A DNA stretch of 64,000 nucleotides, taken from contig NC_064035.1 of the NCBI RefSeq assembly GCF_932526225.1, positions 19,457,969 to 19,521,968 of the forward strand. Direction: 5' to 3'. Of this stretch, positions 24,101-34,900 are shown one piece after another. The stretch is from Nematostella vectensis (Eukaryota; Cnidaria; Anthozoa; Actiniaria; Edwardsiidae). The notes under the pieces are model-generated. The model saw only the letters and a program-made list of their open reading frames with translations, was not told where the DNA came from and ran no database searches. Position 1 is the stretch's first letter. Every line of letters starts with the position of its first letter. Position numbers and translations under genes: made by a program.

Positions 24101-27100
24101 TACCTGTAGGATCTGTTTGTGTCTTGCCCATGAGGAGGCCTTAGGAGGAAATAAAACATTAGGGCACATATCAGATGTAGAATGGTAGTTTGAAAGGCTA
24201 TGTTTCTTACCTGATTTTCATCATGAACAAGCTCAAAAAAGCATCTGAAAAAAAATGTTTCAAACCCTTTAAACAACATTACTTTTGCATTCACAATTTT
24301 GAAAAATATGTGCAAAAGATAGCAATTTGAAGCTTGAATTGTTGACAGTCATATTAAAAAAGATTGCCACAGTAGTTTTTTAGGTGGTACTGGCTATCTT
24401 TCTCAAGCCAAATGTTTGTATCTAGGTCAGGTGAGCTTGTTTGATACTTAGGTGTATAAATCTCTTGTCATCAGGGATGAGGGCTATTAACTAGGCCAGA
24501 GTTCATGTGTCTAATGTGCATCACACTTTGTTAACTTATATTGGAAGGTGTTATAGAAGTCCTGCTGTCCCATAATACCTGTTTACTGGCTGTAGTTTCA
24601 CACTTATTCACATTCATTACAGTAACCAGTGTGCAGGAGCAGTTCATAATATTAATGGGTTGTCAGTAACAGTATAAAAAAAGGATTAAAAGTATAAACA
24701 GTATAAAAAAACAGTAACAGTATGAAAAAACTGTGCTACCTGACTTGAGGGTTGAGACTGGTCTGAAGTCGCTGCAATTCACTGCTGGATATGCCTGCAA
24801 AACAATTGATATGCTAACAATAAGCCAATAAAAGGAACCCAAACAAACTCTATGAAATCCAAGACTTTATAAGTTGTTTTCCCCACATACTATTGCTTAA
24901 AAATACAGAATTTGGAACCTGTAACAACATCATAAAAAGGGTGTATTACTGTATGTATAAAAAAAAGCAATTTCTAATTCAAACAAATTGAAGGGACATA
25001 AATGATACTTTACAGTATTTGCTTTGACTTTATATCTCAGGAAATTTAACATAAAAAATAATTAGATGTATTGTAGAGGGGGTATGGTGTTTCACAAAAT
25101 AGGAGTGTAACAATCATGGATACAGTAGTTACCTATAGATGCACTGAAAAGTACACTGAGAAAAGTAGATACTGACATGGCAGGCTTTGCACCAGCAACA
25201 CCTTCATAAAGAGGACTCCTAAAACAAGACTAATTTTAGTTTTTCTAAACAACATGTATGCATTACCACAGGTAGACAAGAACACACAGTACACAGATAT
25301 ACACACTTAGAGAGACAAACCGACATACACTCTTAAACTAGAAAGACAGACATACACACTCAGACAGACATATATAGACAGACAGACAGACAGACAGACA
25401 GACTTAGACAGATGGACTGACAGACAAACTTAGACAGATGGACTTACAGACAGACAGATGGACTGACAGACAGACTTAGACAGATGGACTGACAGACAGA
25501 CATATGGACAGATGATCAAAAAGACCGACAGACAGTTGAACAAGATGACAGGTAGACCTGCAGTGGAGTATGCCCAGAAGGTAGTGTACTGTTTCAGTAG
25601 ACACTTTGGGACAATGACAGCATTCTACCAGAGCGTGTATCAGACTTGTCTCTAGGGAACTCATTCGGAACAGGAGTTGAACAGCTGACCTCTGTATGTC
25701 AACATCAAGGCAGAAAAAGGTACCACAACCTAAACAAGAAATACCAGTAATTACATGATAGAGAGAGATATGATAGGCAAGACAATTATAAGGGTTTGTA
25801 CAGAAAACAATGTCTGAATGAAATATTACCCTTTTATTTTGTTGACCTATTTAGATTACCTCCATTGAAAATACACAAGGCTGCAGAGTTGGAAGTAGAT
25901 GAAAAGCTCAAGATAAAATTCAGAGATAAAGTTTGGGTGAGAAGCTATTCATAGTGGAAGTTTCGCCATTTTTTTCTAAAACACCAAACAAAAAGTTTTT
26001 GGGAAACCATGAGTTCCTTTTTCTCACAAATTATTTCATATTATGTAATAAAAAGTTGCCCCCATTGTTAGCTGCTATAATACATACTGAAGAAAGCTGT
26101 AAGTTGTTTGTTGAGAATGCTGAGATCTAGCTCTTGAGTCATGACTGAGGACAGGACGAGAAGAACAGAGCGTGTCATGTCTGGACTAGAGGCCTTTAGT
26201 TGGTTGAGTAGAGCAGGGAGAGAACACAGCCACCTGTGTACAGCATCATGCTGGAGAAGCTCCTGCCTGGACAACGAAACAAAATGGTTATATGGCTCAG
26301 CATTTGAGATCCAGTTACGGGGAAGCTAAATGGACAAACTGCTGTCTGAAAAAGAAGCACAAAGTTTATATGGCACTGGATTTGAAGAATAGTTACTTGG
26401 GGTTTGGCTGTATGAGGAAAGGCAAAGAATGTTGTTATACAATCAGTTCATTATATGGCTCTTTATTTCAATTTTAGATTGACGTTATATTTTCATTTCA
26501 GGTATCTTGACCCAAAGTGACAGTACCATGGTACAGTCGTCAAAAGCGTGATTTACTGTAGATCCATGACGCAGGCAAGTCAGCGCCGGATGCCGCCTCA
26601 AGCACATTTTATTGTGTGCAAGCATTTATTGCTGATACAGGACAGCATTTCATGCTTTTTCATGACCTCTTCAGGACGGGATGCCAACAAAAATTAGCGT
26701 GCCCCTGCATTTGATTGGTATGAGGCTGGACTGTCTTGCTAGAGTTGTGGAACTAAATCCCCCTTCTACAATGGAGGGAAGGGGTACACCCCATTGTCTT
26801 AAAAATAACAATTGAAAAACACTGGTTGGCGGAATGAAATTCATAATGGCTTTTAAAATTATTGGGTGGGACACATGCCCCACTGGTATGGCTGTAGAAT
26901 TATATTAAAGTATAAGATAACATTATAATGTTACCCTCTATTTATAAACATTACCAGCTAAAGGTACATATATAAAAAAATGTCTATATAATAAAATACC
27001 TTGAGACTAAGGAACTGCAGTTACTAAACATCAATTCACCCAAAAACAGAAGCAGAACTTTCTTAGTAGCAGAAAGATGATGGCTTGCTTTATAGAGCTT

Positions 27101-30100
27101 GACCAGGGCACCAACTAGATTCAACATTGAGTCTGTCATCACATGCTTGGTGTAGAAATCCCTTCTTACAAACTTCAATAGGCTTTTGACTTGCTCTACA
27201 TTAAGAGACAAATTAGACGTCAGAGCATGGACAACAAACTCTTCTAAGTTTGTGATCCAAGCTCTAGAGTTCTCACATTTACACTCCAGGAAAAAAGACA
27301 TAACTTCACATATTGTTATATTAAGGTTCATGACTGACATCCCAGTGGTCTGGTCAATTGTCTTTGCTTTCCTTTTTTTACTTGGCTGACAGGGTACAGC
27401 AAATGGGAAGAATGACAGGAAATGGTGGTTGAAGTCCTTGAAATAGTTGGAGTACATCCATGCTGCGTCACTGTCACCAATATTAGTTGTCTGAGACCAA
27501 AAAGTTTCAAGTAGGACCTTCAGGATATCTACGACAGTAGTCATGGTAGAAAAAGCTACTGGTGATATACTGCTACTTGGTAAAGACGTGGACATCTCAG
27601 CAGGATTCGACTCTATCCAGCAATCAACCAACAAAGGAACAATCCTACCAATGAAGTCTTTCTTTAGACAAGCTGTGTTTATGCTAGAACTCTGAACCAC
27701 AGATGACTGGCTTTTTAAAACATACATCTCTGAATTGTCCATGTCATCGAAAATCTGCACGTGTGTAGGGTTCTTTTCAGAGAAGGTAACCTTGAGTCTT
27801 TGTTCCTTATTGTTGTCAGTTTCTGGCAAATACAAAGCCCTGAGGTACTCCAGGAGTTGGTTCAATACCTTGAGTCTTGATTTCTGGGAGGAGAGCTTCC
27901 CTTTTGGGTTCACTACCAAACTACTACTACCATGCTTTGCTGGTTTACTGCCGCCATGACCTTGATGGGTTATCAAACCTATGAAGTTATCAAGCAATTG
28001 GCTTGAGCTCAAAATCATCTGGTTGGGGAAATATTCCAGAAGTAGGCCAAGGATGCCAAGAGACTCTAATTGAATGTCCTCAATGATATGAGTCATTGCG
28101 CAGCTGAGGTGGGCACTCACTAGGGGGAGGAAAGGAGCAATTCTTTCAGGGGGTATAAGCGGCAAAATGTGGCGAAGCAAGAGTAATAGTGAGTGACGGA
28201 CGGATGCCTCTGTGTCTGTGACTTTCTCCGCAATCTTCTCTACCACTGTGCCAAGATGTTCATGGAGTATGCCTTCATGTTGCTGGAATAATGAGCGAAG
28301 ACCTAACAGAGCTTCCTGGCGGATGTTGGAATTATAGTGGCTCAGTTGGGAGAGAAGGTCCTGCAATAAGAAATTATAGGTTTCATTTATATAGTTTAGC
28401 AATAGCCTTTAGCCAATAGCCTTTTTGAGAAGAGAAACATTGAAAGTTTCACAGTAAAAAATATGAGCGCGATCAGTAAGGTTTTGGCAGAACGTTTGCA
28501 CAGTATTTAGATTTTTGGTCTAGTCAATCGTTCAAAAATGATACTGATTTGGCAATCAATAAATTTTAAAAAATCGATGATAGCTGATTGATCTGCATTA
28601 CCGGCTAAAGTTGTTCTATGCTCTTCTTTTGGATATAAACGTTAAATTCTTTTTCGTTTCCGTTAAAACTCGATAAATAAAAATATCCATATTATCGATT
28701 TCCGTACTCTTATTTTCCCTATCGATTTTTAACGATTTCAGGAATTAATCGATAAAAAATCCATGATTTTTATCGATTTGTATCGATATCGATTTTTAGC
28801 GATTGACTAGACCGGGATTTTGGTACCAGATTTTTCGTCAAATTTTACCGCAATATATTTTATTAAAACAATAATTTATCATTTTTTAATTTATTGACTT
28901 TGCCCTCGGAGAAAAAAAATACACATACATAATATGTTATACATAAGAAACAGAACATAAATACATACAATAACGAAAGGGCAGGGTATCCGCCACAGCT
29001 AGGCCAATTACGGCGGACCCGAGTTTAAAATGTGTAAAAGTTACAAGGTCACAAAAACTAAATTAGAAACAACATGAAATTTGGTGCGTTAGCACCCTGG
29101 CCCGATTGCAGGTGAGGCAGACAGATTTCCATGAGCGCGGATCCTCTGGATCGTAAGTTATCGAAAGAGCATTTAAGTAGTAATTTAATAAAGCGCGCTT
29201 GAAAGAAGCATGGTCAGAGTAGCTAGAACTATTTAACAAATTAGTGAGAGTGTTCCATATTCTTGTACAACGGTTTAAATATGATTTTTGAAAAGCACAA
29301 GTTTTGCATTTGCGAGCGAAGAATTGTGGTGCGCTTGAGTTTGCAGATGATCTAGTAGGACGGACTGAGCGAACTTTGGGAACAATTGATGGATTAATAT
29401 TGACAAGCCCATTTATGATTTTATAAAAGTATGACATGTCCAAATATTCGTGCCAATACGATAGTGGCAATAATTTAAGTTGAATAAGTCTTTCTTTGTA
29501 TGTTTGGCTGCATCTAAATGGGAGTCCTAACATGTACTTGCTAGCTCGTCTTTGGATTCTTTCAACTCGTCTAATCAGGTCCTTTGTCTGCGGTGCCCAC
29601 AGTTGTGTTGCGTATCCTAGGTGAGGACGTACTAGGGCGAGATACATCGATCTTCTTATGTTGGTTTTCTTTATGGATCTTGAGTGTCTTCTAACGAACC
29701 CCAGCGTCCTGTTGGCCTTACTACATGCCTCGTCAACTTGCTTAGTCCAAGAGAGGTCGTCTGACATCCAGACGCCGAGATCCTTCTCCGTCTCAGTGCA
29801 GGCTAAAGGCAAACCGCCAAGCGAATATGTTTTGAGAACTGGTTTACGCTTTCGCGAAACCCGCATGACTTTGCTCTTTGTTTGATTAAATGTCATGCCT
29901 GTCGATGCCGCTTCATCATCATCATCATGGAAACTTAAATATTATAACAATGGCGAACATGGACAAATTATTTACCTTCAAGCCTTGCTTTCTCACGTTA
30001 GTAGGCCCACTCTCTGTCTTTGTATCTTGAGATGGAATGACGATAGCGCGCGATTTGAAAGAAGTCGTAGTTTCATTCTCCCCGGCAGGTCTCGTCTTAC

Positions 30101-30167
30101 CGACTTTTAGCTTTACTTTCTTAAAGTCTTCCTCCTTTTTCTTTCTTTTCCTGCTGTTTTTACCCAT
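21106..30167 (-). CDS. TEX10: TEX10 / Ipi1-family protein, 12 exons
   Basis: Exons 30167-29976, 28360-27000, 26266-26088, 25684-25558, 25218-25133, 24794-24740, 24244-24211, 23760-23680, 23448-23393, 22857-22646, 22251-22139 and 21210-21106 join in phase to 866 residues (human TEX10 is about 929). The lysine-rich start (KVKLKVGKTRPAGE) and the exon-2 start (DLLSQLSHYNSNIRQEALLG, then PLVSAHLSCAMTHI) match the Ipi1 N-terminal region, followed by HEAT-like helices to the end. Family role: nucleolar PELP1-TEX10-WDR18 (rixosome/5FMC) complex in 60S ribosome maturation and chromatin-linked RNA processing. The methionine at 30170 or 30182 could also be used. The exon-4 acceptor is ambiguous (25684, 25689 or 25691); only 25684 keeps the phase. 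Intron 1 contains a LINE, and intron 4 a GACA microsatellite. Confidence 0.93.
23820..23995. mobile_element. Poly-G transposon, family D copy 1
   Basis: GCGTTCCCAGGATTGGCTAA, a poly-G run, ATTATATGAAAAAAG and AAGAAATGACCCACTTTTT appear in the same order, reverse complemented, at 59325-59515. It lies in intron 7 of TEX10. Exact ends are not resolved. Confidence 0.65.
25280..25550. repeat. GACA/GATGGACT microsatellite
   Basis: GACAGACAGACA stretches mixed with TTAGACAGATGGACTGACA units. The array lies in TEX10 intron 4 and reaches within about 10 bp of the donor of the exon ending at 25558, so array changes could affect that splice site. Confidence 0.9.
28880..29905 (-). mobile_element. 5'-truncated non-LTR retrotransposon (CR1/L2-like)
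   Basis: An open minus-strand reading frame (29896-29063, 277 codons) matches the C-terminal thumb and downstream part of LINE reverse transcriptase proteins: features include KDLGVWMSDDLSW, ALVRPHLGYATQLWAP and RVERIQRRASKYMLGL. The catalytic palm is absent, so this copy cannot move by itself. A 3' tail with AATAAA-like sequence follows to about 28880. It sits in TEX10 intron 1 on the same strand as TEX10, its 5' truncation point about 70 bp from the exon-1 donor. The frame is free of stops, which suggests a fairly recent insertion. Confidence 0.88.
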
Positions 30168-30340
30168 CATTAGGCTTAACAAAAACTTTTAGAAATACGT
30201 TCAAAACGTTAAAAACAACGCATGGCGGCCGCCATATTTGAGCCTGCGAACACGTCTCCGAAGTCAACTCCCAGCTTGATACTTCATGTAGCCATCGAAA
30301 TAGTGTGTTCTAGACACTGTCCCTCCCAATCCTAACCATA

Positions 30341-30434
30341 ACTCTGGGGCCTGTTACTAGAAAACCCAAGGATAAATACGATATTTAATCAATTCCCTGG
30401 GCTAGTGTTAACCTGCTTTCTATGAACCCGGCCC
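30341..30434. mobile_element. Small MITE-like element (~95 bp)
   Basis: Begins GGGGCCTGTTACTAGAAA and ends with the inverse-like CTTTCTATGAACCCGGCCCT. The inner GGATAAATACG...GCTAGTGTTAACC is AT-rich. The target duplication is not clear. It lies upstream of TEX10. Confidence 0.5.
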
Positions 30435-30644
30435 TAACCAATATTGATGTACTTCTAACTCACACGAAACCCTTTTTAATCCTGTGCGTACCACGTGGTC
30501 CATCGGGATTCTTTAGGGTAAATGAAGAAGAATACCTTCACACCAAAAATTGCTACCCAAAAATACCAATAAGCAAAAATTGTCACTATAACTTGCGTAT
30601 AACAAAGTCTCGAATGACAAAATTGTCAAAGTGTTTGTTCAGCA

Positions 30645-30825
30645 TAGCCGTAGCTAGCAGGCCTCGAATGATTGAGGGGGGGGGGGGGGGGGGGCACGAT
30701 ACACACATTAAAAAACCATAGGGGGCACAGCCAAGCCCCTTCTGGTCATTTCCTTATATATTTTTTAAATACTGGGGGGGGGGGGGGGCACGTGCCCCCC
30801 AGTGCCCCACCCACTGCTATGGCCC
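30645..30825. mobile_element. Poly-G transposon with CATAGC/GCTATGG ends
   Basis: Starts near CATAGCCGTAGCTAGCAGGCC and ends near CACTGCTATGGCCCTG, which are roughly inverted. Two long poly-G runs flank GGGGGCACAGCCAAGCCCC. Related to 20688-20850. Confidence 0.6.
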
Positions 30826-30829
30826 TGTT

Positions 30830-31901
30830 CAGAAGCATGAACTATTAAATGATCCAGAAGAACGTTTGCTTGCAGCGCCTCTTTCTGTAGACTCTATTTT
30901 CAGTCGTGTACTGCGGGCTCACACAGACAAGCAGGAAATCGAGCCTACCCGTTCTGCGAACCCCTGAAAGACCATTTTAATTGCCTATTTTCTCTAAGAT
31001 ACCACCTAAAAATACCCGAGAACCCATTTTTCCCCCACCTTCACCCTTTTAATCGATTTCCAGCTTATTTCTGAGCCAGCAGTAGCATCTCACAGTAGTA
31101 GTCCCACTGGTTAGCTATTAAAACACCTGTCACGGGTCCTGACTGGCTTAAAATTCGCAATGGGGGGGGGGGGGGGGGGGAGGGGAAGGAAAAAAAAGTG
31201 TTTACACCCCTTTTAGAAACCCTGGTTACGAGTAGGCACTCCTAGAAGGCTTCAGGCAAAAAATGCTGGCATGAGGTCAAAGATCACCGTATAGGTCGTT
31301 AGGAATTTACAGTCACCAAGGGACATACGGCCTAAAACCTCTAGAATTATGTGGCCAAACCATGCATAGAATACTCAAGATAACTTTTTAGGTCATTTAT
31401 TACTTAGAGTAACTTTTTACGCGATACATTTTTTTTACATAAATAGTTCAAAATATATTAAAATTTCGTTTGTACAAAAAATATAAGACAGTACACTCTT
31501 TTTACAGTAAAGAATCGTGCAATACCAAACCAGGTTGTAAGTTGATGTATACACATGAATAGAACGAACCGTCAATAAAAACGGACGTGTAGCGTGAAAT
31601 AACATGCTGTGCACGGTGAATTTGGTTGGCTGCTTTCATTCCATACTCTGGACGACGGATATGCTTGAAAATGTTCACGAATGTTCTAGTCTTGGTCTTC
31701 GACAAAGCGGTCTTGGCCAATCAATAGTAACGTTAGCTTGTCCATCAAATCATAAATCACTCGTTTCTGAGGACAGCTATCACGTGTACAGCCCACGTGT
31801 CCACTTGTTAAGCACGGCTCCTCGTTTCCAGGACTTTTGACCGGTAATGGGGGGAGACTGGGGATTGTTGTCCTTGGATTCAGTCTCCGCCCCGACAATA
31901 G
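30830..31901. other. Non-coding, TTLL4 3' region
   Basis: Between the TEX10 promoter side and the TTLL4 stop codon. It includes a poly-G run at about 31161-31180. The part nearest 31901 is probably TTLL4 3' untranslated sequence; TTTATT at about 31396-31401 (AATAAA on minus) is a candidate signal. The ORFs at 31502-31898 have no domain support. Confidence 0.45.
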
Positions 31902-34900
31902 TCAGATGCTGGACTTGGCTTTGGTGCGAAGACTACGACTTTTCGCCAACGAAGCCGTGGAACCGGATGAGGTCTGGGAACAAAATAAAAACACAAAATT
32001 AACCAATCACAAGACATTCTCTTTCTGTGTATACCTTTATACAGTGAAAGGCATGCATCGCATTGCATGCTGTGAATTAGGCAGAATTGACCCTTGACTG
32101 GTCTCATCGTCATTGTTGAGTGAGGTATGGTGGTTAATGTTGGTCATGGTCAGTGAGGTATGGTGGTGGTGGGGGGGGGGGGGGGGGGGGGTGCTAGTGT
32201 GGGGTATGTAGTACAGGATGCAGTCTCCTACCCAGACGCAGCGTGATGCATTTTGGGGAGGTTGAAGAAGCGCACGGTGCATGACGGTCAGGATGCGGGT
32301 TGAGGAATCGGAGTGCGCTTGGCGTCTGAGAGAATTCACGCTTTCTTAAATATCTTGTAAGCAGCGTTTTTTGTTTGTTTGTTGTTATTTTTTCGTATTT
32401 TTTTGGTGCATCTTTTCGGTCGTTCCGTGTACAATTAGACGATATTTACGTTTCGTAAAATCCAAGACGGCGGACGAATCTAAGCTCGATAGATCATTCC
32501 ATGGAATGTATTTGGATGGTCTGAATGCTCTGGCACTTATTTGAACTCATATTGCTCTGGCCGGATTGTATTCCTCCGTCCGCTTCAGGGTTACTGTGGA
32601 TGTCCGCGCAACAGCAAATAACGACTGGGTACAAGTACGTATAGGGTGGCTAATACTGGACATGGTCAGTGAGGTGTGGTGGGGCCTGGGGGAGTGTGTT
32701 AGTGTGAAACGTCTATTCGTCTACCTTATGGTGGTTATGCTGTGTCGTAAGAATATGATTCGTGGTTATCAATTCTGGTCGATGTGGTATAGTGCCTTTT
32801 GAGAATGAGATGTGTTAAATAGCGACAGGAAGCCTTACGAGAGATGGTAGGATTCATATACAACTCTGCGATCGATATTGACACCTGTGTCAAACATGGT
32901 TACGGTTAGAAAAGGTTTGGATTAGAGTTGATGGCATTTTGATCTTAGATATTGTGTTTATGATAACATTACATCAATTTGTGAGAACCATTTGTAAGAA
33001 ACGAATTGCGAGGTACAGGTAATACGGGTTAAAACCAAATATGTGGGATTTTATGGAGAAGGCTTTGAGTAAGTTGCACATCAATGTTTTCACTTTTAAG
33101 TGTTTGTTTTTGTCTTTTATGATTGTCTTTTATATATTTATAGATCATTCTCCCTATATAATACTACCATATTTTTTTTTATATTACAATGTCCTGAATT
33201 AATTGTCGATAAATAAAAATGATTTTGCTTATTATGCTTATTATACTATTTGTATACCTTATGATTCGACTTGGCTGTCTTCTTCTTTATCCTTGGCAGC
33301 AAAACAGGCATAGAGGCACTGTAAGTATCAAACAGTTGGAATCAAAGAAGTTGTATTACCCACTTCACAACTATTCAACTCAATGACACTAATGCTTCCT
33401 TGCAACTGTAGACTGTAGTGTGGAGCACTCACAAATACTACTGAGTGCTCGGGCATCAAAACTACAAAGCATAGTAAGGTATCTTTACGTGATTTCTGTG
33501 TAATACTAGAATTTCCAGTTGACGGCATTGGGGAACTCTGACCATCTAAGCTGGCTTGTGTTAGGCAGACTACTATGTAGTTCAGTTGAGCAGGCTTCCA
33601 TCTAAGCTAGCGAAAGGATAAAATGAAAGTTGTCTCTTTTTTCTAAGTTTCTGTAGCGCATGCCGGAAAACTGTCTCGCTAAGCTGGCATGACACTAATA
33701 AAGACCTGTTTCTACCTTGCCGGTCCCGGAGAAAGAGAAACCTTTAGTCTAATAAAGACCTGTTTTTTCCTTGCCGCTCTCGGAGGAAGAGAAACCTTTA
33801 GTCTAATAAAGACCTGTTTTTACCTTGCTGGTCTCGGAGAAAGAGAAACCTTTAGTCTAATAAAGACCTGTTTTTACCTTGCTGGTCTCGGAGAAAGAGA
33901 AACCTTTAGTCTCCTTGAGGATGGAGCTGACTTGGGTTTCAGTTTTCTCGGAGACAATTTAGACTTAACACTTAAAAAGGAAGTTCACAGAAAGAAAGAA
34001 ACACAACATAAGAGTGATAGAGGAAAGGCAAGAAATTGAACAATCAGAAAAGACAACCATCGCAATAAGAAAAAAATATACAACCAGGCGATCATGAATG
34101 AAGACAATACCAGCGCCAACACAAGCAGCGACTTTAAAACCAACAGCAAAAAAAAAAAAAAAAAAATAACATAAGCTACATTATTACCAACAAGAACTGC
34201 AACAGTTACCTCACATCAACGACCACCACTAAAATCACATTCAACAAAAAGGAGTTCACGAATCGTACCTCGATCCTCTAGTTTTGAAAGAACGGTTTAA
34301 TACAACTGATGCACTATAGAGATAAGAGGAAGCAAAGGAGTAAGTTTTAAGAAGTAGTGAAGTGACATACATAGAAGACATACAAAGAAGACAGACAGAC
34401 AGAATTTTTAAAAAGAAACCCAGAAACAGCTTCATTTGAAAATTCAGAAAAGATAAGAGCTTAATGAAGACTACCGACCTCGCAGAGCGTTGACGAAAAG
34501 AGCATGTTTGAAGACCACGATTTATAGGAGCTGAGAGAAGTCTGTGAGTAAGAAAGCCTCAAAGTCAGCTGTAGTTAGAGAGAGTAAAGCAAGGGAGGAG
34601 AGTGGGACGAGAAAAGGAGGGTGAGAGCAGAAGGTGAAGTAGGATGGGAACGAGAAAGAAAGGGTGAGAGAAAATAAGGTGAAGTAGGATGGGAACGAGA
34701 AAGAAAGGGTGAGAGAAAATAAGGTGAAGTAGGATGGGAACGAGAAAGAAAGGGTGAGAGAAAATAAGGTGAAGTAGGATGGGAACGAGAAAGAAAGGGT
34801 GAGAGAAAATAAGGTGAAGTAGGATGGGAACGAGAAAGAAAGGGTGAGAGAAAATAAGGTGAAGTAGGATGGGAACGAGAAAGAAAGGGTGAGAGAAAAT

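Noticed and set aside
24055-24315. 86-codon minus ORF as one TEX10 exon
   Set aside because: Only 24244-24211 is exonic; a good donor (GTAAGA) follows and the next residues match TEX10 only when spliced to 23760.
31502-31898. Minus-strand ORFs below the TTLL4 stop as extra exons
   Set aside because: The in-frame exon 31973-31902 ends in TGA; the downstream ORFs are in other frames with no splice support.
33689-34039. Plus-strand 116-codon ORF with [10 protein letters not shown] repeats
   Set aside because: Antisense to the 54-bp repeat at TTLL4 exon 21; the minus-strand reading joins in phase to the rest of TTLL4.
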